Assembly (NCBI RefSeq): GCF_905147365.1
Contig: NC_056417.1
Coordinates: forward strand, 14,406,501-14,470,500
From: Aricia agestis
Lineage: Eukaryota; Arthropoda; Insecta; Lepidoptera; Lycaenidae
Length of the DNA stretch: 64,000 bases
Reading direction: 5' to 3'
Part shown: positions 52,497-63,849 of the stretch, piece by piece
How positions within the stretch are numbered: position 1 is the stretch's first letter
How the letters are laid out: each line of letters begins with the position of its first letter
The notes under the pieces: model-generated
The model's database searches: none
The model's input: the letters and a program-made list of their open reading frames with translations, nothing else
What the model was told of the DNA's origin: nothing
Made by a program: the position numbers and the translations under genes

Positions 52497-52753
52497 CAAG
52501 AAGTCAAGTCGGTCGATTCAGTAAAGTGGTAGACGCTTTACTGAAACTTTCGATGGAGTTTTGGAGGGAACACCAAAGAGCACGTTTCTGGTTATTACAT
52601 CACTTTCCCACTCTTGTGCACGATAACGAATATCTAATGGTTAATAACCTACCAATATTACACATTAAAAACCCAGATAACACAATTTTAGGAAAATAAT
52701 ACTTATACAAAAAACACAACATCACTCTTTCACATTCTCCGCAAAACTCCTTT
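52497..52753 (-). repeat. Inverted partner of the 1553-1800 repeat
   Basis: Contains TACTGAAACTTTCGATGGAG and TACACATTAAAAACCCAG. Next to it (52780-52950) is a low-copy GGGGCGCCAAA-rich segment with inverted words. Confidence 0.7.
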
Positions 52754-53221
52754 AAATTATTCTTCTGAATTGAGTGCCCAGGGCCCCCGCTACCATATGT
52801 GCAATATGTGCAATGCACACGGGCGCCATCCTCTAGGGGCGCCAAATCGCCATCTTTAGGGGCGCCAAACCCAAGGACCCAAAAAAATTGCCTAAGGGGG
52901 CGCCAAAATCCTTTTTTTGCACACAGGCGCCACTAGCCCTAACGGGGGCCCTGTGAGTGCCTATGACTGTTCCTCTTTATTACCTAATAGATTCCATGGA
53001 GTATAGTTATCCGAAGTAAAGTTCAGTGATGTTTGGGCCAAACTGAAGTATATTGACTCTCACTTGAATAGAAAAAACAGGAGGACACTGTACTTGTAAT
53101 CTCAAATCTATACTGGGCCGTTTGTAGTGTGCAGTGTACACTGTACATAATATAGTTATTTTGTTCCTAACATCTAAATTTTAACAACAACTTGGACTAC
53201 ATTAATTAGGAGTTTTAGGAC

Positions 53222-54043
53222 TCAGCACTCAGAAATTCCTCCTCCTCGCGTCGTGTGCCTCATTACTGAGGGTCGTGAATTGTGATTTCCCTTTTGGAGT
53301 TTAGTGACGACCACATTACGCCATCTGTGGCGATCCTTGGCAGAATGGAAAGCATCATGGAGGCCTGTATCTAGAGTTGTGCGCACTTGGTCAGACCATC
53401 TAATAGGGCTTCGGCCTCTTGGGCGGCGACCGTCAACTATGCCTGTAACCACAAGCTGTTTGAGGTTATGACTTATGGCCATCCTTTATTGCGATGTACC
53501 GTAACCAAAGAAATCCAAAAATCTACGTAGGCAGATCGACGACAGTCTTGTTTTTATCTTTAAGTCACTAAGGACGGAGACGTTGGTACGAAAGGCAATT
53601 TAAGGTATTTTGAGCATTTTTCGCCAGCACCACATCTCGAAGGCGTCAATTCGATCGCGATCCGCTTTTTTTATATGTACTCCCCGTAGGCGTTAAAGAG
53701 TATTGGTAACAGAATGCAGCCTTGCCTGACGCCTTTTCCAAAGCCGAATGGTTTTGAGTAGGTCTTGTTAACCCTAACAACGCCTTTGTTACTCTTGTAC
53801 CTACAGTACCTGAATAAGAGCGATGAGGTGGTGCGGTACGCCAAGTTCTTTCAGGACCCTCCACAAGTCAGACCATACAACACAATCGAAAGCCTTGCTG
53901 TAATCAATGAAACACAAGATGATAGGTGTATTAAACTCGTATGACTTCTCAATAAGCTGCCTGATGTTTAAAATTTGCTTGCGAGTAGCCTTGCCTTTCA
54001 CGAAGCAGGCTTGTTCGGTGTTCCTGTGAAATCTGCCAGTCAA
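53222..54043 (-). pseudogene. Degraded RTE-type reverse transcriptase fragment
   Basis: On the minus strand it reads RKQILNIRQLIEKSYEFNTP, KAFDCVVWSDLWRVLKELGV, then GVRQGCILLPILFNAYGEYI. It jumps directly to DAFEMWCWRKML and ends with GRSPIRWSDQVRTTLDTGLH. The palm segment with the FADD motif is deleted and stops are present. It is related to the intact element at 27.7-31 kb but clearly a different, older copy. Confidence 0.85.
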
Positions 54044-54230
54044 GAAAATGGCGAATTCTATTATTTACTCAGAAATTACAGCACAGCAAATATTTGCGGG
54101 ACAGGGTTTTACAAAAAAATAATTTATAATATTTATATACCTACTGTTTGGTATTCCGTTATCACAGAAGTTAAGAAACCCCGATCCTTGAACTCGTAAT
54201 CTCGTCGTTTATTGATCACTAGATGCCCCG

Positions 54231-54580
54231 CGCGGCTTCGCCCGCGTAATTTAGGAATTTTACGGAAACCGTACATTTTCCCACAAAAATAGCTCTTATG
54301 TTCCTACTCCCTTCACTTGGTTTACTCTATATCTGTGTCAAATATTGCCATAAAAATTGCTCCAGCAGTTCGTAATTTCTAATATTTCCCACGTTTTTCC
54401 CACATTTTACTGAGTTTCTTCGGTCGTATTAGTCTTAGCGTGATAATATATAGTCTATAGTCTTACCTGATAAATTAGCTATCTAACACTGAAATAAGTT
54501 TTTAAATCGGACCAGTAGTTCCTGAGATTAGCGCGTTCAAGCAAACATACTCTTCAGGTTTATAATATTAAGTATAGATT
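54231..54580 (-). mobile_element. Helitron-like short element
   Basis: The plus strand shows CTAGATG then the CCGCGCGGCTTCGCCCGCGT hairpin at the 3' end; the minus-strand 5' end is TCTATACTTAATATTATAAA. The interior has CTCAGGAACTACTGGTCCGA, as at 26400-26690. Confidence 0.6.
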
Positions 54581-55301
54581 TTTTTCAATTATCGCTTGAC
54601 ATTTGACAAACTCGAGTCTCGATCTAAAAGACTATGAAAAGTACCAATAACAGGGTCATTATAGGCTCAAAAGTCATAACCATGGAACGATATATGGTAA
54701 GTTTATTATGGTAGTGATGATGATGATGATGATGAATGTCATTAGCATAGTAGTATATGCTTTCCGTTCTTAAAACCAGTCTTTCCACTTTGACCAACTA
54801 AACTAACCAACTGCAACTGACCAACTATTTTTCGTTCCCAACGTTACAACTTTTTAGTTGGTTTGATAGGAATATTTTATTTTTTTGAATTTGTTCCCGT
54901 TCACACAACTTTATAATAATTATAATAACTATGAAGTTTGTTGTGTATAAAAATGAACTGGCCACTTACTGGCCACTTATAATTATTATTGATAATGAGT
55001 AAATACTTTATAACTTTGACTGAAGTATTGTGTCATTGGCCGTGTTCGTCGGCGTATTTTTGGACAAACCTTTTATTGCGCATGTCCAAAAGATGTCATG
55101 GCAACGCCATAACAAGTTGCTGGTCAAGTCGTAAACAACGTCTTAATTGTTAAAACATGATTAAAATAATAAAATCTAAACATAAATACATAAGCCTAAA
55201 TTGTCTAACAGCCGCACAAATAATTTATTTAACACTATGATAGTGTTTGATTATTTTATTTTGGAAAATATGGATATGGAAAAATTTAAAAATTTAATTG
55301 T

Positions 55302-55632
55302 CTTTTTTTTTAAGAAATAAGAGGGCAAACGAGCAAACGGGTCACCTGATGGAAAGCAACTTCCGTCACCCATGGACACTCGTAGCATCAGAAGAGATGC
55401 AGGTGCGTTGCCGGCCTTTTAAGAGGGAATAGGGTAACAGGGGAGGGTAGGGATGGGAAGGGAAGGGAATAGGGGAAGGTAGGGTAGGGAATAGGGTAGG
55501 GAATTGGGCCTCCGGTAAACTCACTCACTCGGTGAAACACAGCGCAAGCGCTGTTTCACGCAGGTTTTCTGTGAGAGCGTGGTATTTCTCCGGTCGAGCC
55601 GGCCCATTCATGCCGAAGCATGGCTCTGCCAC
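55302..55632 (-). mobile_element. Metulj-like SINE (duplication unit 1)
   Basis: Reverse-oriented copy with poly-T start and CATGGCTCTGCCAC end. Confidence 0.75.
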
Positions 55633-56058
55633 TAGGTTTGATCATTGCAACGCCACCAACAAATTGCAATTGGGTTAAATGTCAAGTCGTAAACAGTTGT
55701 CGTTGCCATGGCATGACATGATTTGGACTTGCGCAATAACTAGGTTTTGCAGCGAATGCGCTAGAAATTACGCCGACGAACACGGCCATTATTGGCCGTT
55801 TCGTCGGCGTATTTTTGGACAAACCTTTTATTGCGCATGTCCAAAAGATGTCATGGCAACGCCATAACAAGTTGCTGGTCAAGTCGTAAACAGCGTCTTA
55901 ATTGTTAATACATGATTAACATAATAAAAGCTAAATACATAAGCCTAAATTGTCTAACACCCGCACAAATAGTTTATGTAACACTATGATAGTGTTTGAT
56001 TATTTTATTTTGGAAAATATGAATATGGATCACTTGGAAAAATTTAAAAATTTAATTG

Positions 56059-56392
56059 TTTTTTTTATGAAATAAGAGGGCAAACGAGCAAACGGGTCAC
56101 CTGATGGAAAGCAACTTCCGTCACCCATGGACAGATATAGATGCAGGACATAGATGCAGGTGCGTTGCTGGCCTAGTTTTAAGAGGGAATAGGGTAACAG
56201 GGGAGGGTAGAGATGGGAAGGGAAGGGAATAGGGGAAGGTAGGGAAGGGAATAGGGTAGGGGATTGGGCCTCCGGTGAACTCACTCACTCGGTGAAACTC
56301 AGCGCAAGCGCTGTTTCACGCAGGTTTTCTGTGAGAGCGTGGTATTTCTCCGGTCGAGCCGGCCCATTCATGCCGAAGCATGGCTCTGCCAC
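56059..56392 (-). mobile_element. Metulj-like SINE (duplication unit 2)
   Basis: Near-identical to the unit 1 copy apart from a changed stretch at about 56130-56175, where the CATCAGAAGAG block is altered. Confidence 0.75.
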
Positions 56393-56600
56393 TAGGTTTG
56401 ATCATTGCAACGCCACCAACAAATTGCAATTGGGTTAAATGTCAAGTCGTAAACAGTTGCCGTTGCCATGGCATGACATGATTTGGACATGCGCAATAAC
56501 TAGGTTTTGCAGTGAATGCGCTAAAAATTACGCCGACGAACACGGCCGTTGTGTCGAGTGCATAATAATTTGGTAAATATCAAAGAGAATATAATCACTA

Positions 56601-56762
56601 ATGGCTTTGAAAATGATTGAAGTCTGTGAGAAAAACGGAGGAAAAGTTTTTCTATATGAACATTTTCAATATACGAAAGTCCGGAAATTTAAAAGTGGAG
56701 CTTTGTATTTAAGGTGCATAAATTATAAGAAATTGAAATGCAACGGAAGCATAACTGTAAAA
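56601..56762 (+). CDS. FLYWCH-like zinc-finger exon within the composite element
   Basis: 54 codons from ATG encode a FLYWCH-type pattern: GGKVFLYEHFQYTKVRKF, then LYLRCINYKKLKCNGSI, with both spaced Cys (the usual Trp is Leu). It ends at the donor AAAGTAAG, so it would be a first exon. Later exons, including the His ligand, are not found in the element. FLYWCH domains occur at the N-terminus of some animal Mutator-like transposases and in chromatin proteins, so this may be a remnant of the transposase or a captured exon. Confidence 0.5.
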
Positions 56763-56947
56763 GTAAGTTTCTGTCCTCATACTTTTGCAGTTGGTCCGTT
56801 GAGTTGGTTGGAGTGAAAAGAGTCCTTCAACTCCTACCAACTATACTGACCAACTGTCATCCGTTCAATGGACAGAACGATCAGACAGAAGTTTTTGGCC
56901 AATTTTCAAAGCTTAATCCCGATTCCCGCCGATTTATTTTATTAATC

Positions 56948-57184
56948 AATGGACGTGTTCGTTGGCGTAATTTTTAGCGCATGCGTCGCAAATCCTTTTA
57001 TTGCGCATATCCAAAACGTGTCATGTCATGGCAACGCCACGAACAAAGTTGTTTATATACTTAGTTACCTGGCAAATTAAAACAACGTGTACTTTGTTGT
57101 TTCCATGATTTTGACATGGGCAATAAAAGGTTTTTGCAGCGCATGCGCAAAAAAATTACGCCTACGAAGTACGAACACGACCAT
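56948..57184. mobile_element. 235-bp MITE, GTGTTCGT(T/C)GGCGTAA ends
   Basis: Inverted arms CAATGGACGTGTTCGTTGGC..AGCGCATGCG and the complement. It is the solo form of the element whose ends bound the 756-bp units. Confidence 0.8.
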
Positions 57185-57218
57185 TGAAAAGGTAGGTTTT
57201 GTTTTTAGATTGTCATTA

Positions 57219-57270
57219 GTTTTTATTAATCTGCATTAAACCTACTGGTTTAATGCAGATTAATAAAAAC
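57219..57270. repeat. Palindrome, 24-bp perfect arms
   Basis: GTTTTTATTAATCTGCATTA plus four bases is exactly complemented across TACT. Confidence 0.9.
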
Positions 57271-57514
57271 AAATTGATTAGTTTAGTTGGTCAAAGTGGA
57301 AGGTAGCCATCGAGTTCCATTCTGCACAACCAGTTGGTCTAACTAGAATAGTTTTTTCAAAAATAAAATATGGGATCAACCAGTTGGTTAGATTGGAATT
57401 ATTCCTTTACCGAGTTCCATTCTGCACAACCAGTTGGTTAGTTTAGTTGGTCAAAGTGGAAAGACTGCTTAAAACAACGCCGAAACTCCCAAACTTGTAT
57501 CTATAAAGAATCAG

Positions 57515-57858
57515 TTTTTTTTTTTTTTTTTTATGAAATAAGGGGGCAAACAAGCAAACGGGTCACCTGATAGAAAGCAACTTCCATCGCCCATGGACGC
57601 TCGCAGCATCAGAAGAGCTGCAGGTGCGTTGCCGGCCTTTTAAGGGGTAATAGGGGAGGGTAGGGAAGGGAATAGGGGAGGGTACGGAAGGAAATAGGGG
57701 AGGCTAGGGAAAGGAAAAGGGTAGGGGATTGGGCCTCCGGTAAACTCACTCACTCGGCGAAACACAGCGGAAGCGCTGTTTTACGCCGGTTTTCTGTGAG
57801 GACGTGGTATTTCTCCGGTCGAGCCGGCCCATTCATGCCGAAGCATGGCTCTCCCACG
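57515..57858 (-). mobile_element. Metulj-like SINE
   Basis: Poly-T start and CATGGCTCTCCCACGTC end, adjacent to the right target duplication of the composite element. Confidence 0.75.
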
Positions 57859-58189
57859 TCAAAGTTCTCTCAGCACCGTCCGAATCACGGTATACCAGGT
57901 ATACCTCGGTGCAAAATCTTACTTGTTGGTAGTCTATGCTTAGAATACTTCTTACGAAACCGAAGTCACCATATGTTTCCATATAAATTTTGGGGAGTTC
58001 CCTCGATTACTTATGCATCCGTGATCTGATGAAGATCACCACTTTTGTGAATATAATATCAAATTGGGATGATACCCTATATAGGTACCAAAAGAAAAAT
58101 TTTGAAAATCGGTTAACAAACGGCGGAGTAATCGTTGAACATAAGAAAACGAACATAACCCGTCCCTCATTTTGAAAGTCGGTTAAAAT

Positions 58190-58365
58190 TGTAGCCTATG
58201 TGTTACTCTGATGTATAAGCTATATTATTGTAAAGTTTCATTAAAATCCGTTCAGTAGTTTTTGCGTGAAAGATTAACAAACATCCATACATCCATACAT
58301 CCACACATCCATACATCCATACATCCAAACAAACTTTCGCCTTTATAATATTAGTAGGATTACTG
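58190..58365 (-). mobile_element. Helitron-like 5' end with CATC microsatellite
   Basis: The minus strand begins TCCTACTAATATTATAAAGG CGAAAGTTTG, then an ATGTATGG-type octamer repeat (58283-58330) and AAACTACTGAACGGATTTTA. Confidence 0.55.
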
Positions 58366-58369
58366 GAGG

Positions 58370-59370
58370 TAAAAGAAAGAGAGTGAAGAGAAGAGGAAAA
58401 GCGATACTAGTTTTTTGAAAGTGAGTTAGAATTTTTCTTAAAAAATATAAACAAATTTTTTAGTAAATTTTTCCGCCACGGCATGGGCGGTTTTAATTAA
58501 AAAGTAAACAAGGTTATTTTTTCGATCAGATCGCCCGCGCGACGTCCTATGAATTTGACCCAATGCGAAGTGCGACGAGGTCAATTCCATTAGTTACCAG
58601 GGCTTCAGACTTCAGTTAAATAATATTATTATTAGATATTATATTATTAGAACAGCATAAATAAACCTATCTATTTACATAGAAAAGATACAATAGTTTT
58701 GATTACGAATGCCTATCTTAGTATATAACTAGTAATAAGCAAAATACTTATGTCGTAAAGGATACACTTAGAAATTATTATCTAGATTTATTAGCCATTC
58801 CACCTGACTGCGATTAACTATACCTATAATGTTTGGCTATTTTTTGTCTGGTATGACGGAATAGTCACAATATATTATGACAAACACAGCGGACCACGGA
58901 TCTTATGTAGTTGGTTAACTATTCAGGGTCTGCAGATTTTCTGTACTGGCCACTGGGTACGTCGAAAATGTTAAATGTCAAAACTTGGAACGATCAGGAG
59001 TATAAGTAGGTATACCGTAAGTGTAGCTATTTAGTGATTCATTAAGTAGGTATACCTAGATTTAGTGAGTAACTTTTAGTTTACAATCTTGAAAAAATAT
59101 ATTTTATAATATTATTTTTCCCGCTATACGACATAGTTCGTATCTTTACGAGATGCTTGTAAAGCAATTGCGAGCTAACTGATAATGCTATCGCTGATAC
59201 TGGCAGCTATAAACAAAGAGTTTGACCGGAGATAACGTGTAAGGGCGCGTGCATAGTATTCACCAAATCTGTACCCGTAAGTGAGAGTATTGTGCTATCA
59301 AAGAATTTTTAAGCTTATTGCGGTTTTATTGCGTGCTTTGAGCGCGGCGACCGAATCCCCCCCGAGTGCC
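58370..59370. other. Intergenic, no gene seen
   Basis: No coding frame or repeat supported. Confidence 0.5.
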
Positions 59371-59374
59371 ACAC

Positions 59375-59475
59375 TTATTTTTTTCTTATATAAAATTTGC
59401 GGGCAAACGAGCAAACAGGTCACCTGAAGGAAAGCAACTTCTGTTGCCCATGGATACTCGTAACATAAAAAGAGG
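59375..59475 (-). mobile_element. Truncated Metulj-like SINE
   Basis: Only the poly-A-proximal 100 bp remain (GGGCAAACGAGCAAACAGGT, AAGCAACTTCTGTTGCCCAT). Confidence 0.7.
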
Positions 59476-59709
59476 ATATGAAACAGATACCTTATTGGAT
59501 ATTAAGGTATCTGTTTACTAGCTATATTATGCATAATATTATGCATAAGTATGCCTGTCTATCACGTCCCTCAGTTTAAATAGAATTCTTTGATCACGTA
59601 CCATATGGCATCTTTTCACTCTGAAACAGCTGAACCGATTTTAAAAAAACTAGTGGTTTACCGTTAGTTTTGAAAAAGGAAATAGGAATTAGGATAACAT
59701 AATATAATA

Positions 59710-59974
59710 CAGGGTGTAACAAACTAAGTGCTAATACTTTAGGGCGTGTACGTGTCCTTTGTAGAGAGTTCACTATGAAAGTAGTAGCGCTGAAAGACCA
59801 AAAATTATTTTGTGATTTATATGCGCAAGCGCCCCATCAGCGTCACGAGTTTTCCCATACAAAAACTTCCGTTTTCAGCGCTGCTTTTGCTCCCGTGTAT
59901 AGAGTTCACTGTAAAAGTTACAGTGAACACGGGAGTCGGGACTCATACACACCCTAAAGTTTTGTTACACCTTG
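59710..59974. mobile_element. TA-flanked MITE
   Basis: Ends CAGGGTGTAACAAACTAAGT and TTTTGTTACACCTTG with TA on both sides. Same family as 33829-34067. Confidence 0.82.
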
Positions 59975-60060
59975 TATATTAATTTATTACTATGTAGATA
60001 CGGTTGCCACCCGATATTTAAAACAAAGTTGTAGCAACTATATTATGCAAAATTTTACAA

Positions 60061-60427
60061 CAACGCCTCCGTGGTCTAGTGGTACAGAGCGCGGCTCTTT
60101 ACTCGGAGGTCGTGGGTTCGATTCCCGCGTTGGAAACATGTTATTTCCAAGTTTGGTTAGGACAATGCAGGCTGATCACCTGATTGTCTGACAAGTAAGA
60201 TGATCCATGCGTCGGATGGACATGTAAAAAGTCGGTCCCGCGCCTGATCTCTCGCCAGTCGTGTCGGTCGTCCGTCCCACTGGGTTATGAGAGTAAAAGG
60301 AATAGAGAGTGCTCTTGTGTACTGCGCACACATTTGGGCACTATAAAATTACTCCTGCGTAGCTGGCCTGGTTTCAATGAAACCGGCCACCGTCACCGAA
60401 ACCGGTGTGGGAGCTATTATTATTAAT
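60061..60427 (+). mobile_element. tRNA-derived SINE
   Basis: The A box (TGGTCTAGTGGTACAGAG) and B box (GGTTCGATTCC) of a tRNA-like head at 60063-60135 are followed by about 230 bp of unrelated body and a (TTA)n tail. The head is an internal RNA polymerase III promoter. The acceptor stem does not close, so it is not a tRNA gene. Confidence 0.8.
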
Positions 60428-60429
60428 AT

Positions 60430-61110
60430 TATGCAAAAATTTAATATAAATAATGTCTGAACATTAATTAAGATTTAACAAGATATTTTCAATAATAACT
60501 CGCTTACGGTATTTTATAAGACTTATGAGGAATTTATCCAGAAATGCCTTAATGTAGGTCATGATATTCATCCGGGCTAGTTTCATTTCCGTCTTGAGCT
60601 AAATTGAGCAGTGAGCAAGGATAATAAACGCTCTGAAACTCGAGAATCTTAGATATTATTTTCTAAGAATTAATCTGCAAGGAAGGAGGAATTCGAAGTT
60701 CTAAAAAGGATGCTCGACTTGTCTAAGTCTTGTTGACTAAGCAAAGTGCGCGAGTTTATGACATTCAGCACTATAGTTAGCCTTTCAGTAAAACTATCTG
60801 TATACTCATATCTGAAAATATTTGAAAGTTCGTCGAAATTAGTTTACTTATAAGAGAAGTAAGTGATAAAGTGACAGTCAAATAGCTGATGTTGCCTGCA
60901 ACTTCAATACGCTAAAATTCTGTTTCCTCTTTGGTAAGTTTTTTCGAGATAAAATCTATTCCATGTCTAAAGTCTAAATAAGCACATACAAAAATTCATC
61001 TAAATCAGTTCAGCAGTTAAGGCATGCTGAAATTAGAGGCAGATATACTTTCGAATTTATAATATATACTTAAGTAAGTATGGATAATACATCTGACACT
61101 AGTAGAAGGC
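60430..61110. other. Intergenic, no gene seen
   Basis: About 60940-61080 resembles a diverged Helitron-like end (ATCAGTTCAGCAGTTAAGGC, TTATAATATATACTTAAGTA). Nothing else supported. Confidence 0.4.
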
Positions 61111-61111
61111 T

Positions 61112-62829
61112 GATAAGGAAGGTACTATCAGATAAATTGATTCATGGGCGGATGGCGGACCTACGTAATTTGATCGCGTTATGTCAAACCCAAACGACAG
61201 ATCACGAGTAAAATTTGGTTTCATCTGTGTGTAAAAATATATCCCAAGCAGCAAAACAGTCGAATAAGGATTTTTTTACTCAGCCTTTAATCGTATAAGA
61301 GCCGGGTAACCGTTCATAAAACACCTATTTATCGTATAATAGCGGTTATCTCGACTATTTGGCAATATTTGCTAATGTGTGCTTTAAGGACGTCGAATAA
61401 ACGTTTACAGCACTATGTTTTAGCCCTTTTACTCCACCTTTTAGCAGATGCTGAATTAATATGGCTAAAATACTCATTATTCGATCGTTTGATCTCTAAC
61501 AGTCGTATAATAGCTGTAGAATAGATGATTCGCTGAATTGGGTGCTTTTATACAGCCGTTACTCAGCTATCTTTTATGTTTCTATAAAAGCTCTATAAAC
61601 GCAATCGAATTGCTTATGGCAACATTGCTGCTGTTACTGCACGCTTACAGACTAACTCTTATAGTAGAATTAAAAACGTTCGTATAGGAGCTGTAGTGTA
61701 ATTAAGAGCTGTTATACGATATTTACGAAGCGAACCCTAAATCCTGTTATCATGGCGACACCTTGTGCTATAAATGTGGTGACCAGCACTCTTACTCGAC
61801 TTTTAATGGAATAAGTTAGCTGTAACTGCAACTAGATTATCAATGTGGACAATGGCAGTAAAAAAATATATTTTAAGTAAATTTAATTATATTAATTAGT
61901 CTTCAAATTTAAGAAAATAGGCAGCGCATGAATGTTTATGTAAAAATGCCTTTGGGTTTATCAATAAAGCTTGTTGCGCATGATGTTTTGGAGTAGCTAC
62001 ACGAACAGTAAAAATAATCACATATTGATTTCTCAAAAACTTGATAATATAAATAAGGATTGAGATGTAGTTTAATAACTATAATTTTTTTACATTAAAT
62101 TTATGTAGCACACAAGCTCGCACTCTTTACAGCACTAATTTGTCGAGTAAAAGCATTCTATTCGCTGTTATAGAACTAAAAAGGAGAATAAAAGCAATTC
62201 GTCTGCTATTATAGCACACTTTATCTGTATAATAGCAAATCAATTGCGTTTATTGAACTAAATATCCTATATACGCATTTTGGTTACTCTTAAAACTCTT
62301 TTAGTGTTTTCTACCACTTTTACTCAAATCTTACAGCATCTTTTTGTTGCTTACTCAGCGCTTATTCCACTTTAATAGGACTTTAGTCTGAATAATTTGC
62401 GCCTTTTTCGCGTCGAGTAAACGTTTACAGCACTTTTACTCGACTGTTTTAAGAACTTTTATAGAACTTAAAGCGAAAACAAGAACGTGCTCTCGACCAT
62501 TATAGCACGTCCATTTGCTGCTTGGGATGTGTACGTACTACGTATACACTTACACAAGCATGATTGAACATGATTTTTATGAGATTAAATTGTCAAAGTG
62601 CGGCACGTGCCGACTGGACGTCAAAAAAGAGTGCTACTGTCATGTATCACACGTCTCTTTTTACCACGCAGTGTTACTGATAGTGACATCTCTCTTGCTC
62701 AGGCCTTTGTTTCTCTATTCCGCTAGGTATATTAACTTTATGCGAGTAACATTGAATTGACATAACTCGACCAAATGCCGTAGGTCCGCAATCTGCCTAT
62801 GAATCAATTACTTAGATGGTACTACTTAA
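61112..62829. mobile_element. 1.7-kb TIR element, outer shell
   Basis: About 70-bp inverted ends (AAATTGATTCATGGGCGGAT, GCGGACCTACGTAATTTG and approximate complements). A single related end occurs at 14165-14280 in APEH intron 9. Most of the interior is a second element. Confidence 0.7.
61242..62527. mobile_element. Nested element with TCCCAAGCAGCAAA ends
   Basis: The 14-bp ends are exact complements. The interior has no ORF but many copies, in both orientations, of words such as CGTATAATAGC, TATTATAGCAC, TTTACTCGAC and CGTTTACAGCAC. Superfamily unknown. Confidence 0.65.
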
Positions 62830-63365
62830 GCTATGGTGATAAATTATAGTAAAATAGGGATGATGACAAGGTCAAACATTAGCGAGTTTTGTAAATAAAA
62901 TAAAGAAATCACGGTAAAAAATAAGTGTTCCCAAAATTTCAGCTTGATAGCATTTGTATTTTTTTTGTTAAGCGCCTTCAAAGTTGGATATTCAAGTCGA
63001 ATTTTTTTTTCAATTAAATTTCTTAATATTTGTATATAATTCGATAACTTATGCAATTGAAAGCAACTTTTGTTATGAAACCACTTTCATAAACGCAATA
63101 TTTAAAATACCTGTCGAACAAAGTTGTCTCCCGATGCGTACAAACTACGAAAGACTGACGTCATACTTTCGTCGCACTTTGTATGGAGCGTTTCGGGCAG
63201 GTCTTTTTTATGAGATATTTGAATTGTCATATCTTGGTGAATTTTTAAGCTATCAGAGTCATTCTTTCAGCGATGTTTCTATTTTTTAAGTATCTTTCAA
63301 TTACCGATAAGAAAAAAAATAGTCATCATGCGTCGTCATTAACTTATCTTCATATGAAAGGGTGG
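62830..63365. other. Intergenic, no gene seen
   Basis: No coding frame or repeat supported. Confidence 0.45.
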
Positions 63366-63849
63366 CTTAAGAGGATACAACAGGGGCTAGAGAAATGAAA
63401 AAAAAGTACGTGTAATATCTATAGCTGTCTCCCTTACCTCAAGCCTATACCGCAGAACGCGATAGAGACAACGGCAGAAAATCCAGAAAATCAACGATTC
63501 GTTGTCCCCTGATTCCTTCTCCAAAACTTAACCGATTTAAGTACTTTTTTCATTAAAGATTAAAAAAAGGCTTGAGCTGTGTTCCTATGTTTTGCTTTTT
63601 TTGTATAATCTAGCCAAATCTGTTTTCTGGACGTTTGAACACAGTGGAAAATCTGGTCATTTTTTTGGGTTTTTGAAAGTACATATCTTATTTAATAATT
63701 AAATTATGAAAAAAAAAGAAAACATAGGGACATTGTATTAGTGGCCGTAGATATTCAGGAAAAAAATTATAACTCTACTAGCATTATCCAGGGAGGAAAC
63801 AGGGGACAACGTTTGTATGGAAAAAAGGGCGGTGTGGAATCCTCTTAAG
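63366..63849. mobile_element. Possible TIR element with CTTAAGAGGAT ends
   Basis: CTTAAGAGGATAC at the left and GGAATCCTCTTAAG at the right are near complements. CAGGGGACAAC and GTTGTCCCCTG words also pair. No ORF. Confidence 0.5.

Larger units (their letters stand above)
55038..56550. repeat. Tandem duplication, 2 x about 756 bp
   Basis: Units start at 55038 and 55794. Each begins GGCCGT(G/T)TTCGTCGGCGTA, carries a minus-strand Metulj-like SINE at the same position and ends GCGCTA(G/A)AAATTACGCCGACG. The SINE was therefore present before the duplication. The ends are those of the MITE at 56948-57184. Confidence 0.92.
54777..57467. mobile_element. 2.7-kb composite DNA transposon with 8-bp target duplication
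   Basis: Ends CAGTCTTTCCACTTTGACCA (left) and the complement (right) form inverted repeats of about 37 bp. CTTAAAAC at 54769-54776 and 57468-57475 is an 8-bp target duplication fitting the hAT pattern (T at position 2, A at 7). Inside lie a 2 x 756-bp tandem duplication with SINEs, a FLYWCH-like coding exon, a MITE, and internal copies of the terminal word (about 57268-57305, 57360-57395). Confidence 0.82.

Noticed and set aside
55038..57467. CRISPR-like array of regular repeats
   Set aside because: Eukaryotic SINEs and MITE ends; no short repeat-spacer pattern.
60063..60135. tRNA gene on the plus strand
   Set aside because: The acceptor strands do not pair and a SINE body with a (TTA)n tail follows.
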